Notes under the pieces: model-generated
What the model was told of the DNA's origin: nothing
Databases searched by the model: none
The model's input: only the letters and a program-made list of their open reading frames with translations
NCBI RefSeq assembly: GCF_900112495.1
Contig: NZ_FOMA01000013.1
Location: 1-57,446, forward strand
Length of the DNA stretch: 57,446 nt
From: Bacillus sp. OV322
GTDB lineage: Bacteria; Bacillota; Bacilli; Bacillales; DSM-1321
Direction of reading: 5' to 3'
Shown: positions 30,835 to 39,375 of the stretch, one piece after another
Layout: each line of letters begins with the position of its first letter
How positions within the stretch are numbered: position 1 is the first letter of the stretch
Translations under genes and position numbers: made by a program

Positions 30835-32457
30835 ATGGCTGGTCAGCCTTTGGGTGCATCTAAGAGTTTTTTTCATGGAGCTTTAATTTTAAGCGCAGCT
30901 GCCCTTTTTATTAAGGTTTTAAGTGCGGCGTATCGTATTCCTTATCAGAATATTGCCGGTGATATAGGGTTTTACATATTTCAGCAGGTGTATCCCTTTT
31001 ATGGGATTGCGATAGCGTTGTCAACATTGGGATTTCCTGTCGTGATATCTAAGCTGATTGCGGAATCTCAAAGCTCTGAACATAATTATTCTGCAAAGGA
31101 GATTGTACAGACATCTTTTGCTGTAATCGGGCTGATTGGAGCATCGATATTTATCGGGCTTTATTTCGGTTCAGACTGGATAGCGGATTCTATGAATGAT
31201 CATAGGCTTGCGGGGCTTTTAAGAATGACAGCCTTCTACTTTTTGCTTATGCCTTTTTTGTCGGTTTTTAGAGGATTTTATCAAGGGCGCCATGATATGA
31301 TTCCCACTGCCGTTTCTCAGGTCCTGGAACAAATTATAAGAGTGGCAGGCATTCTGATCCTGTCTTTTATTCTCATTCACCAGGGGAAGTCTTTATATGC
31401 AGCAGGAACAGGGGCAGTGTTCGCTTCGATTCTTGGCGGATTTGTCAGCCTTTTAATACTTTTAGGCTTTGTATTTTTCCGCAGTGATTGGGCTGTTTTT
31501 CAGGGAGGAAGAGCTGCAAAGGGCTATTTTTTAAAAATCGCAAAGGCTCTTCTGTTTCAGGGGTTTTCTTTTTGCCTGACAAGTCTCATTCTGGTTCTCG
31601 TACAGCTCGTTGATTCGCTGCACCTTTATTCCTTATTGAAGGAATCTGGTATGGGGCAAATGGAGGCGAAAGAGTGGAAAGGGGTCTATGACCGGGGGCA
31701 GCCGCTCATTCAGCTGGGCACTGTTATCTCGAATTCGATTTCACTTTCTATGGTTCCCCTCATTTCCCGCTGTGTGAAAATGGGAAACAAAAAAGAATTG
31801 TATAATAAAATTAATCTTTCTCTCAGGTCGGCTGTTACAATCGGGGCAGCTGCATCGGCGGGTCTGATTTTCATAATAAAGCCTGCCAATTATATGCTGT
31901 TTACCGACACAAGAGGAACAGCCGCTTTAGGAATACTGGCTTGTTCAATCTTGTTTACTTCATTGATAATGGCGGAAGCTTCGGTATTGCAAAATCTTGG
32001 GCGCACTGGGGCGACCGTATGGATTGTGTTTGCTGGTATCGCCTTTAAATGGCTGTTCAATCTGCTTTTGGTAAAGAGTTATGGAATTACCGGTGCTGCT
32101 CTTGCTTCCGTAGCAGCCTTTGCATTCATGTCACTTTTATTTTATGCTGTTTTAAAAGTAGAGCTTAAAAGCACGCTATTGGAGAAAAGGCATCTTTTTA
32201 TTGTGTTTACAGGTCTGGCAGTAATGGCAGCTAGCTTAATGGCTGTAAATGGATTATTTCATCTGTTTTTTCAAGGCCTGCAGGTCAGCCGTGTTCTCGC
32301 AGCGTGCCAGGCGCTTGCAGGCGCCGGGATAGGAGGGGCTGTATTCATAGCCTATATCCTGCGCGCAAAACTGTTCAATAAAGAAGAACTGGGAATTCTG
32401 CCAATGGGTGATAAGCTTGCCAAGGTGATGCAGGACCATCATGAAAAACTGAAATAA
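30835..32457 (+). CDS. yabM: MurJ/SpoVB-like polysaccharide flippase YabM
   Basis: An integral membrane protein of the MOP superfamily, 540 residues with about 14 hydrophobic segments. The N terminus has the family pattern SKSFFHGALILSAAALFIKVLSAAYRIPYQNIAGD, and a conserved FRGFYQGRHDMIPTAVSQVLEQIIRV block lies near 145. Relatives flip lipid-linked cell-wall or polysaccharide precursors. The exact substrate of YabM is not known. A TATAAT at 30797-30802 may be part of its promoter. It leads the yabM-yabN-rqcP run. Confidence 0.9.
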   Translation: MAGQPLGASKSFFHGALILSAAALFIKVLSAAYRIPYQNIAGDIGFYIFQQVYPFYGIAIALSTLGFPVVISKLIAESQSSEHNYSAKEIVQTSFAVIGLIGASIFIGLYFGSDWIADSMNDHRLAGLLRMTAFYFLLMPFLSVFRGFYQGRHDMIPTAVSQVLEQIIRVAGILILSFILIHQGKSLYAAGTGAVFASILGGFVSLLILLGFVFFRSDWAVFQGGRAAKGYFLKIAKALLFQGFSFCLTSLILVLVQLVDSLHLYSLLKESGMGQMEAKEWKGVYDRGQPLIQLGTVISNSISLSMVPLISRCVKMGNKKELYNKINLSLRSAVTIGAAASAGLIFIIKPANYMLFTDTRGTAALGILACSILFTSLIMAEASVLQNLGRTGATVWIVFAGIAFKWLFNLLLVKSYGITGAALASVAAFAFMSLLFYAVLKVELKSTLLEKRHLFIVFTGLAVMAASLMAVNGLFHLFFQGLQVSRVLAACQALAGAGIGGAVFIAYILRAKLFNKEELGILPMGDKLAKVMQDHHEKLK

Positions 32458-32470
32458 GGAGTACGTCTTT

Positions 32471-33940
32471 ATGATAAATGAAATAGTAATAATCGGATTA
32501 GGCGCGGGGGATCTTGATCAGCTTCCTTTAGGAGTTTATAAATTACTGAAGAAGTCTTCAATGTGCTATGTCAGGACGATTGAGCATCCTGTTATAAGTG
32601 AACTGCAATCCGAAGGGATGGCATTTGAAAGCTTTGATGCTGTATATGAAAAGCACGATGGGTTCAGTGAGGTTTATGAGGAAATTTCCGATATACTGCT
32701 TGATAAAGCAAAAAGTGAAGCAGTATTATATGCGGTTCCCGGCCATCCGATGGTCGCCGAAAAGACAGTGCAGCTCCTTCTGGAAAAGGGAGAAGAAAAA
32801 GGCATCAAGATTACAGTTTCCGGAGGCCAGAGTTTTCTGGATGCCCTTTTCCAGTCTGTTAAAATTGATCCGATTGAAGGGTTCCAGCTGCTGGATGGAA
32901 CGGCATTAAAAGTGGAACAAATCCATATCGGGCAGCATATGATCATTGGCCAGGTATACGATGCATATGTCGCTTCTGATGTGAAATTGACTCTGATGGA
33001 GAAATTGCCGGATGATCATGAGGTTTTCATCGTTACGGCCGCGGGAAGTAAAGAAGAATCAGTCAGGAAGACTGTTTTGTATGAACTGGATCGGCATCTG
33101 GAGTTAAACAACCTGACAAGTGTATATGTACCTCCAGTGAAGGAAGAAGAGAAGAAATTCCGTGAGTTTTCAAAGCTAAAGCAAATCATTGCCAGGCTCA
33201 GAGGTCCCGGCGGATGTCCATGGGATCAAAAACAAACCCATGAAAGCCTGAAAACCTACCTGATAGAAGAAGTCTATGAGCTCATTGATGCCATTGACTC
33301 GGATGATGTCGAAGCAATGATAGGCGAACTTGGCGATGTGCTGCTTCAGGTCATGCTTCATGCGCAGATTGGCGAAGATGAAGGCCTGTTTTCTATCGAA
33401 GACGTGATTGAAGAGGTGACCTCAAAAATGGTCCGCCGCCATCCGCATGTATTTGGGGATGTTGAAGTCAATGGAGTCGAAGAGGTCCTGGCGAACTGGC
33501 AGGATATAAAGGAAGCAGAAAAAGAAAGTGCACCGAAAACTAATTCCCTGCTTGATGACATAGGAAAAGCACTGCCGAACTTAATCAGAGCAAATGAATA
33601 CCAGCGCAGGGCTGCTAATGCCGGATTTGATTGGGATCAGGTTTCTGAAGCATGGGACAAGGTTAAAGAAGAAGTACAGGAAGTAGAAGCTGAACTGCAT
33701 GTTGCTAATAACAGGGAACGTATAAAAGACGAACTAGGCGACCTCTTCTTTGCGTTGGTAAACGTTACGAGATTTTATGGCATTCAGGCAGAAGAAGCGG
33801 TGCATGCAGCAAATCAAAAATTCTACCGCAGATTTTCATATATAGAAGAATGTGTGGCGCGCGATAATAAGCAATTCGCCGATTACTCCCTTGCCGAGCT
33901 GGACAAGTACTGGGATGAAGCGAAATCAAAAGGACTATAA
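32471..33940 (+). CDS. yabN: YabN: tetrapyrrole-methylase-like domain fused to MazG pyrophosphohydrolase
   Basis: A two-domain protein of 489 residues. The N-terminal half (1-225) has the SAM-dependent corrin/porphyrin methylase fold with IVIIGLGAGDLDQLPLG at the start and VPGHPMVAEKTV near 90. The C-terminal half is a MazG NTP pyrophosphohydrolase with GGCPWDQKQTHESLK near 250, the metal-binding EEVYELIDAID, and ELGDLLFQ-like ELGDVLLQVMLHA. MazG enzymes clean up abnormal NTPs. The role of the methylase half is unknown. A GGAGTACG site lies before the ATG. The next gene starts 16 bases after the stop. Confidence 0.95.
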   Translation: MINEIVIIGLGAGDLDQLPLGVYKLLKKSSMCYVRTIEHPVISELQSEGMAFESFDAVYEKHDGFSEVYEEISDILLDKAKSEAVLYAVPGHPMVAEKTVQLLLEKGEEKGIKITVSGGQSFLDALFQSVKIDPIEGFQLLDGTALKVEQIHIGQHMIIGQVYDAYVASDVKLTLMEKLPDDHEVFIVTAAGSKEESVRKTVLYELDRHLELNNLTSVYVPPVKEEEKKFREFSKLKQIIARLRGPGGCPWDQKQTHESLKTYLIEEVYELIDAIDSDDVEAMIGELGDVLLQVMLHAQIGEDEGLFSIEDVIEEVTSKMVRRHPHVFGDVEVNGVEEVLANWQDIKEAEKESAPKTNSLLDDIGKALPNLIRANEYQRRAANAGFDWDQVSEAWDKVKEEVQEVEAELHVANNRERIKDELGDLFFALVNVTRFYGIQAEEAVHAANQKFYRRFSYIEECVARDNKQFADYSLAELDKYWDEAKSKGL

Positions 33941-33955
33941 AAGGAGCGAGGAAAG

Positions 33956-34225
33956 ATGTCGATGAGATTGGATAAATTTCTAAAGGTTTCAAGATTGATA
34001 AAGCGCCGTACACTGGCAAAAGAAGTAGCTGATAAAGGGAGAATATCCATTAATGGGCTGCAGGCAAAAGCCAGCTCCAATGTTAAAATGGGCGATGAAC
34101 TTGCAGTGCAATTTGGCCAAAAGCGTGTAACGGTCCGGATTGAAAAAATTCAGGAAACTACCCGCAAAGAAGATGCTGCGGATATGTATACTGTAATAAA
34201 AGAGGAAAACCTCTCCCAGGATTGA
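33956..34225 (+). CDS. rqcP: Ribosome-associated quality control protein RqcP (YabO)
   Basis: An S4-domain RNA-binding protein of 89 residues, related to Hsp15. In B. subtilis it works with RqcH on stalled 50S subunits to add alanine tails to nascent chains. The S4 motif MRLDKFLKVSRLIKRRTLAKE is at the N terminus, with VADKGRISINGLQAKASS following. The start may be 33956 (MSMRLDKF) or 33962 (MRLDKF); the site GGAGCGAGG suits either. It is translated right after yabN. Confidence 0.94.
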   Translation: MSMRLDKFLKVSRLIKRRTLAKEVADKGRISINGLQAKASSNVKMGDELAVQFGQKRVTVRIEKIQETTRKEDAADMYTVIKEENLSQD

Positions 34226-34266
34226 ATCATGGCTGATGAGGCTTGTTCTAATTTCCTGCAGGTGCA

Positions 34267-34274
34267 CATATATT
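34267..34274 (+). promoter_or_regulatory. Possible SigE -10 element upstream of yabP
   Basis: CATATATT matches the SigE -10 CATAYNNT. The -35 region (TCTAATT about 15 bases upstream) is weak. yabP and yabQ are SigE-dependent in B. subtilis, which is the main support. Confidence 0.35.
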
Positions 34275-34305
34275 TGAACAAACTGTGCTAATGTGGGGGA
34301 TGAAA

Positions 34306-34614
34306 ATGAGCCAATATTTAGATCCAGCCCAAAACAGCTCCAAAGGAAACATACCAGAACATGATGTAGTTATGAGAGGCCGCCGTTTACTGGAGATTAC
34401 TGGTGTAAAACATGTGGAAAGTTTCGATAATGAGGAATTTTTGCTGGAGACTTCCATGGGTTTTCTGTCAATAAGGGGCCAAAACCTGCAGATGAAAAAC
34501 CTGGACGTGGATAAGGGAATTGTATCAATAAAGGGAAAGATCTTTGATTTGATTTATTTAGATGAGCAATCAGGGGAGAAAGCTAAAGGATTCTTTGGCA
34601 AACTGTTCAAATGA
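34306..34614 (+). CDS. yabP: Spore protein YabP
   Basis: A 102-residue mother-cell sporulation protein of the YabP/YqfC family, whose mutants form defective spore cortex in B. subtilis. The core HDVVMRGRRLLEITGVKHVESFDNEEF is highly typical. It has no membrane segment. The ATG at 34306 has GTGGGGG six bases upstream. The GTG and ATG codons between 34285 and 34300 overlap that site. Its stop overlaps the yabQ start as ATGA, so the two are translationally coupled. Confidence 0.93.
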   Translation: MSQYLDPAQNSSKGNIPEHDVVMRGRRLLEITGVKHVESFDNEEFLLETSMGFLSIRGQNLQMKNLDVDKGIVSIKGKIFDLIYLDEQSGEKAKGFFGKLFK

Positions 34615-35243
34615 CACTTTCCACCCAATTCTATACACTTATTGCAATGATTGGAATGGGCAGCTGCTTTGGGGCTGCCCTGGATACTTACAATCTCTTT
34701 CTGAAAAGGTCCAGGCGACAGGGCTGGATAGTCTTCATCAATGATTTTCTTTTCTGGATTGTTCAGGCTCTTATCATATTTTATGTTCTTTTTACTGTTA
34801 ATGAGGGTGAGCTTAGGCTATATTTATTTTTAGCGCTTTTGTGCGGGTTTGCTGCATACCAAAGTCTATTTAAGGGTATGTACATGAGGGGTCTCAAAGC
34901 TTTCATTTTTGCAGTGGTTTCAGTGGCACGGTTCGCGGGGAAATCCTTTAAGGCACTTATAATCTCGCCGATTAAATGGATTTTATCCAGCATTCTGTTT
35001 TTGATCCTTGCAATTGGAAAAGCTGTCTATTTACTTTTAAAAGGGCTTTGCAAAAGTGTGTTATTCATTTTGCTTATAATATTCAAGCCGTTTTTATGGA
35101 TATTGAAAGGATTATGGAATATTTTGCCGAAATTTGTTACAAATAACGTCGGGAAGTCTTATAATATAGTTACAGGATTATCTGACAGGACAAAGAAGTT
35201 TATAATTAGGACTTTACATCGATGGAGAAATAAAAAGGAATAA
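34611..35243 (+). CDS. yabQ: Spore cortex protein YabQ
   Basis: A polytopic membrane protein of 210 residues with about five hydrophobic helices. They start at IAMIGMGSCFGAAL (about 11-24), FLFWIVQALIIFYVLF and LYLFLALLCGFAAY, and continue with a long hydrophobic stretch near 115-165. A basic C-terminal tail (RTLHRWRNKKE) follows. It localises to the outer forespore membrane and is needed for cortex formation in B. subtilis. It overlaps yabP by four bases. Confidence 0.93.
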   Translation: MTLSTQFYTLIAMIGMGSCFGAALDTYNLFLKRSRRQGWIVFINDFLFWIVQALIIFYVLFTVNEGELRLYLFLALLCGFAAYQSLFKGMYMRGLKAFIFAVVSVARFAGKSFKALIISPIKWILSSILFLILAIGKAVYLLLKGLCKSVLFILLIIFKPFLWILKGLWNILPKFVTNNVGKSYNIVTGLSDRTKKFIIRTLHRWRNKKE

Positions 35244-35258
35244 GGAGTGGTAATAAAA

Positions 35259-35648
35259 ATGGGAAGCCTCAGGAAAAAGAAAGTGGCTAAGTTAGAAACC
35301 CCGTATGTCTTCCAACAAGAAAAGAACGTTCAAACTGTGGAGAGAAAGCGAAAAGGATTGATTCGCCGGCTTACTTTTTATGCAGTTTGTGCAGCCATCC
35401 TTTCGGTCCTGGCAATCACTACACTCCTGACCCAAGCTGCAGCATTAGATAAGAAGGAACAGGAAAAAGCGGCGGTCCATAAAAAGCTTACGGCTCTCAA
35501 AAGCCGGGAATCTGATCTTCGTGAAGAGATTGTAAAACTGAATGATGATGATTATATTGCCAAATTGGCAAGACGTGATTACTTCCTATCTGATAAAGGG
35601 GAAATCATTTTTAATCTTCCAAAGAAAAAGAATCAGGACAGTGACTAA
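35259..35648 (+). CDS. divIC: Cell-division protein DivIC
   Basis: A bitopic septum protein that joins FtsL and DivIB in the divisome core and controls septal wall synthesis. 129 residues. A cytoplasmic basic N terminus (to about 38) is followed by one membrane helix (about 40-60, LTFYAVCAAILSVLAITTLL). An extracellular coiled coil (LDKKEQEKAAVHKKLTALKSRESDL) comes next, then the conserved ARRDYFLSDKGEIIFNLP. The ATG at 35259 follows AAGGAGTGG. A GTG at 35247 overlaps that site. Confidence 0.95.
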   Translation: MGSLRKKKVAKLETPYVFQQEKNVQTVERKRKGLIRRLTFYAVCAAILSVLAITTLLTQAAALDKKEQEKAAVHKKLTALKSRESDLREEIVKLNDDDYIAKLARRDYFLSDKGEIIFNLPKKKNQDSD

Positions 35649-35650
35649 TA

Positions 35651-35680
35651 TTGACACTGTTTTTTTCTGTTCGCTATAAT
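35651..35680 (+). promoter_or_regulatory. SigA promoter of yabR
   Basis: TTGACA (35651-35656), an 18-base spacer, then TATAAT (35675-35680). Both hexamers are perfect. Confidence 0.8.
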
Positions 35681-35727
35681 ATAATGTATATTGATTTTTT
35701 ACTTTTCTAAGGAGGAGCATTTTTTTT

Positions 35728-36177
35728 ATGTCAATCGAAGTAGGCAGCAAGTTACAAGGTAAAGTAACAGGCATTACTAATTTTGGAGCGTTTGTGGAAT
35801 TACCTGGAGGAACTACTGGGCTTGTTCATATCAGCGAAGTGGCCGATAATTACGTGAAAGATATCAATGATCACCTTAAGGTCGGCGATCAAGTTGAAGT
35901 TAAGGTCATTAATGTTGATAAAGACGGAAAAATAGGACTTTCCATTAAAAAAGCCAAAGATAAGCCGGAAGGCCAATCTTCCTATAATCCGCGCCCCCGC
36001 CAAGGCAGAGGGAATGACAATCGTTCCAAAGACTTCCGTTCAAAAGGAAATTTTGTGCCTAAAGAAAACTTTGAACAAAAAATGGCTCGTTTCTTAAAAG
36101 ATAGTGAAGACCGTTTAACTTCCCTCAAACGCAGCACCGAAACCAAGCGGGGAGGAAGAGGAGGAAGACGGAGCTGA
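35728..36177 (+). CDS. yabR: S1-domain RNA-binding protein YabR
   Basis: 149 residues. An S1 RNA-binding domain fills residues 1-75 (LQGKVTGITNFGAFVELPGGTTGLVHISEV...KIGLSIKKA). A basic, Gly/Arg-rich disordered region follows, ending GGRGGRRS. It resembles the S1 part of polynucleotide phosphorylase and general stress protein 13, and probably associates with RNA or ribosomes. The consensus SigA promoter and AAGGAGGAG site predict high expression. A terminator lies about 95 bases downstream. Confidence 0.93.
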   Translation: MSIEVGSKLQGKVTGITNFGAFVELPGGTTGLVHISEVADNYVKDINDHLKVGDQVEVKVINVDKDGKIGLSIKKAKDKPEGQSSYNPRPRQGRGNDNRSKDFRSKGNFVPKENFEQKMARFLKDSEDRLTSLKRSTETKRGGRGGRRS

Positions 36178-36273
36178 TCTGCTGCTGAAAATATGATTAT
36201 GGCATTTTTCCTGCGAATAATTTACCTATAGATAGAGACATGCTCATGGGCTAGTCTTCTTTAATGGATTCAA

Positions 36274-36310
36274 AAAGAAATCCCCGCTGTAAGACAGCGG
36301 GGATTTCTTT
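36274..36310. terminator. Bidirectional terminator between yabR and the tRNA genes
   Basis: A perfect 17-bp stem (36274-36290 with 36294-36310) with a three-base loop, A-rich on the left and T-rich on the right. It can end yabR on the plus strand and the tRNA transcript on the minus strand. Confidence 0.9.
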
Positions 36311-36324
36311 TCATATTTTAAGGA

Positions 36325-36396
36325 TGACCCATACGGGATTCGAACCCGTGTTACCGCCGTGAAAGGGCGGTGTCTTAACCGCTTGACCAATGGGCC
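36325..36396 (-). tRNA. tRNA-Glu (UUC)
   Basis: A 72-base cloverleaf on the minus strand. The acceptor stem GGCCCAT pairs with ATGGGTC, the anticodon loop is CTTTCAC with TTC, and the T-loop GGTTCGAATCC is standard. The terminal CCA is not encoded. It is the second gene of a two-tRNA transcript. Confidence 0.95.
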
Positions 36397-36406
36397 GCAA
36401 AAAGGA

Positions 36407-36480
36407 TAGCGGCAGAGGGGATCGAACCCCCGACCTCACGGGTATGAACCGTACGCTCTAGCCAGCTGAGCTACGCCGCC
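36407..36480 (-). tRNA. tRNA-Met (CAU, elongator type)
   Basis: A 74-base cloverleaf on the minus strand beginning GGCGGCGTAGCTCAGC. The anticodon is CAT in TTCATAC and the T-loop is GGTTCGATCC. The first base pair is G-U rather than the unpaired position of initiator tRNA, so it is an elongator. CCA is not encoded. It lies ten bases before tRNA-Glu. The same Met-Glu pair sits here in B. subtilis. Confidence 0.95.
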
Positions 36481-36506
36481 ATAATATTATTAAAAGCACA
36501 AGTTAT

Positions 36507-36535
36507 ATCTTACCGTCCTGCAGGTTAAATGTCAA
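36507..36535 (-). promoter_or_regulatory. SigA promoter of the tRNA-Met/tRNA-Glu operon
   Basis: On the minus strand, TTGACA (36530-36535), a 17-base spacer, then TAAGAT (36507-36512). The start would lie about 20 bases before tRNA-Met. Confidence 0.75.
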
Positions 36536-36704
36536 TAAAAAAATATAATTTGTCGGTATTTTATAGTTTTCAATTTATTCCAGGTTTTTTGTGCAAAAAT
36601 CAGATAAAAAGATTGGTTTTAAGCAGAAATCTGGGAACGGGTGTTTTGAAATCAGCTCTTTCCTTTCAGAATGATGTATAGATATGAATCATCTGGGAGA
36701 ATCA

Positions 36705-36711
36705 CGTCGAA
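36705..36711 (+). promoter_or_regulatory. Candidate Spo0A box upstream of spoIIE
   Basis: CGTCGAA matches the 0A box TGTCGAA at six of seven positions. It lies about 27 bases upstream of the spoIIE -35 region, a location used by activating Spo0A-P. Confidence 0.5.
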
Positions 36712-36737
36712 CATTTCTTTTTCGCGGACTCAGAATT

Positions 36738-36770
36738 GTGACAAAAAATTAAAAACTATTTACTTATAAT
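36738..36770 (+). promoter_or_regulatory. Spo0A-activated SigA promoter of spoIIE (21-base spacer)
   Basis: GTGACA (36738-36743), a 21-base spacer, then TATAAT (36765-36770). The long spacer is abnormal for SigA promoters. It is the known peculiarity of the B. subtilis spoIIE promoter, which depends on Spo0A-P. Confidence 0.7.
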
Positions 36771-36803
36771 GAAACACAATAAAAGAAATGGGGAGTGTTA
36801 CAA

Positions 36804-39278
36804 ATGGAAAAGATTGAACGGAATATGATAGAGCCGATTGCTGATGTAAATATACACGAAGCAAAGGCGGGGGCCATCAATTGGATCCATAAACTGCAGG
36901 CGAAGAGTGAAGACTTTTTTCTGAAAAAAGGCATATCTTTGGCCATATTAGGTTTTTTGCTGGGACGGGCCCTTATTCTTTCAGAGCTTTCTCCATTTGG
37001 CCTTCCATTTTTTGCAGCCGTTTTTTTAATGCGGCGTGACCGTGCCCCGCTTGCTTTAATTGGATTACTGGCAGGTGCTGCTACGGTCGGCATATCAAAT
37101 AGCGTAACATTAGTAGTATCGTCCTTTTTGCTGATGTTCATGATCAAAATGAAAAATCCGGGAACGGAAGGACAATTTAAAACAACGTCCATATACGTTT
37201 TCATTTCCCTTTCGCTCGTTAACATAGCTGAGCAGTATATCATACACCGCAGCATTCAACTGTATGATGGACTGATGATAGGAGTAGAAGCAGGACTTGC
37301 CATGATTTTGACCCTTATCTTTATACAGTCGATCCCCTTACTGGCAGTAAGAAAAAAAACCCAATCATTTAAAACGGAGGAAATTGTCTGCATCATAATC
37401 CTGCTTGCCTCCGTAATGACAGGTACAATCGGATGGAAAATTCATGGTTTATCTGTTGAACACGTTTTGTCCAGGTACCTTGTCCTCCTCTTCGGCATGG
37501 CAGGGGGCGCAGCCATCGGCTCAACAGTGGGTGTAGTGACAGGGCTGATATTCAGTCTTGCAAGTGTAGCAAGCCTGTATCAGATGAGCCTGCTTGCATT
37601 TTCCGGGCTTCTTGGCGGCCTGCTGAAGGATGGCAAAAGAATAGGTGTATCATTCGGCCTGCTGATTGCCACTCTCCTGATTGGTTTATATGGAGAAGGG
37701 ACAAATAATGTCACTGTTACATTATATGAATCTGTTATCGCAGTTCTTTTGTTCACGCTGACTCCCTATGCGATTATTGCAGGCATCGCAAGGCATATTC
37801 CCGGAACAGCAGAGCATTCCACAGAACAGCAGCAGTATGCAAGGAAGGTGAGGGATGTAACCGCTCAGCGGGTTGCCCAGTTTTCTAATGTTTTTGAGGC
37901 GCTATCCAATAGCTTCACGCAAATGGATGAAAGGGGCCGTCATGAAGAAGATGAAAAGGAACTGGATTACTTCCTGAGTAACGTGACGGAAAAAACGTGC
38001 CAGCTATGCTTCAAAAAAGATCAATGCTGGACAAAGAATTTTGATGCCACCTATGAAGGAATGCAGGATATCATGCTGCAATTAAGCGAAAACCAAGGCC
38101 AGCTCTCGCAGAATACAGCAAGGGAATGGGGGAAATACTGCAGCAAAAGCCCTCAGGTTATTGCCGCTATTTCGCAAGAACTGATGTATTACCAGGCAAA
38201 CCAGAAATTAAAGAAGCAGGTGCATGAAAGCAGGAAACTGGTTGCTGACCAGCTCCGAGGTGTATCTGCCGTTATGGATGATTTTGCAAAAGAAATTCAA
38301 AGGGAGCGCCAGAACCATCATCAGCAGGAAGAACTGATAATGGAGGCGATACAGGATTTTGGGCTCCATGTAGGAAATATTGAAATTTATAGTCTTGAAC
38401 AGGGAAATGTAGATATAGAAATGAATATCCCTTACTGCCAGGGCCGCGGAGAAGCTGAAAAATTGATTGCTCCCATGCTATCAGACATCCTTGGCGAGAC
38501 AATTGTTGTCCACACGGAAGAATGCTCAGAATATCCTGATGGACAATGTGAAGTGACCTTCCGTTCAGCCAAGAAATTCACGGTGGAAACAGGTGTTGCA
38601 CATGCCGCTAAAGGCGGGGGCCTGGTATCAGGTGACAGCTTCACAACAATGGAAATCGGCTGCGGAAAATATGCGATTGCCATCAGTGATGGGATGGGGA
38701 ACGGTGAACGTGCACACTTTGAAAGCAGGGAAACCCTCAAACTGCTCCAAAAATTCCTGGTATCTGGAATTGAAGAGAAAATCGCCATAAAATCGGTCAA
38801 TTCTGTATTATCACTGCGCACAACAGATGAAATTTTTTCTACATTAGATTTGGCGATGATTGACCTGCAGGATGCCAAAGCCAGGTTCTTAAAAATTTGT
38901 TCCATTCCCAGCTATATTAAAAGAGGTGATAAGTTAATTAAGGTAGAGTCCAGTAATTTGCCGATGGGCATTATACAAGATTTCGATGTGGATGTGGTGA
39001 CAGAAGAACTGAAAGCAGGAGATATCCTGATCATGATGAGTGACGGTGTTTTTGAAGGCCCTAATCTAGTGGAAAACTTCGAGTTCTGGATGAAGAGGAA
39101 AATCAAGGAGCTTCAAACAGATGATCCTCAGGAGATATCTGATTTGATTCTGGAGGAAGTGATTCGGGCAAAGGGAATGATTGATGACGATATGACGATT
39201 GTAACAGCAAAAATTAAGCATAACACACCAAAGTGGGCTACGATTCCGGTTCAGCCCCGCAGAAAAAAAGCACAGTAA
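36804..39278 (+). CDS. spoIIE: Stage II sporulation protein E, SpoIIAA-P phosphatase
   Basis: Dephosphorylates SpoIIAA to free SigF in the forespore and binds FtsZ at the polar septum. 824 residues. A short cytoplasmic N terminus leads to about ten membrane helices (roughly 45-325). A central FtsZ-interacting and oligomerisation region (about 325-585) has the cysteine cluster TCQLCFKKDQCW. The C-terminal PP2C-type phosphatase domain (about 590-820) has Asp motifs SDGMGNG, MMSDGVFEG and DDDMTIV. The ATG at 36804 follows GGGGAG. Its promoter has the hallmark 21-base spacer. Confidence 0.97.
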   Translation: MEKIERNMIEPIADVNIHEAKAGAINWIHKLQAKSEDFFLKKGISLAILGFLLGRALILSELSPFGLPFFAAVFLMRRDRAPLALIGLLAGAATVGISNSVTLVVSSFLLMFMIKMKNPGTEGQFKTTSIYVFISLSLVNIAEQYIIHRSIQLYDGLMIGVEAGLAMILTLIFIQSIPLLAVRKKTQSFKTEEIVCIIILLASVMTGTIGWKIHGLSVEHVLSRYLVLLFGMAGGAAIGSTVGVVTGLIFSLASVASLYQMSLLAFSGLLGGLLKDGKRIGVSFGLLIATLLIGLYGEGTNNVTVTLYESVIAVLLFTLTPYAIIAGIARHIPGTAEHSTEQQQYARKVRDVTAQRVAQFSNVFEALSNSFTQMDERGRHEEDEKELDYFLSNVTEKTCQLCFKKDQCWTKNFDATYEGMQDIMLQLSENQGQLSQNTAREWGKYCSKSPQVIAAISQELMYYQANQKLKKQVHESRKLVADQLRGVSAVMDDFAKEIQRERQNHHQQEELIMEAIQDFGLHVGNIEIYSLEQGNVDIEMNIPYCQGRGEAEKLIAPMLSDILGETIVVHTEECSEYPDGQCEVTFRSAKKFTVETGVAHAAKGGGLVSGDSFTTMEIGCGKYAIAISDGMGNGERAHFESRETLKLLQKFLVSGIEEKIAIKSVNSVLSLRTTDEIFSTLDLAMIDLQDAKARFLKICSIPSYIKRGDKLIKVESSNLPMGIIQDFDVDVVTEELKAGDILIMMSDGVFEGPNLVENFEFWMKRKIKELQTDDPQEISDLILEEVIRAKGMIDDDMTIVTAKIKHNTPKWATIPVQPRRKKAQ

Positions 39279-39375
39279 AAGAAGGGTGCCGCCTTTATGG
39301 GTGTTTATATAGAAGTATAAATTCTCTCTTTTTCGTCGAAGATGGTAACACATTTGGATAGGAAGGGAGAATCAT

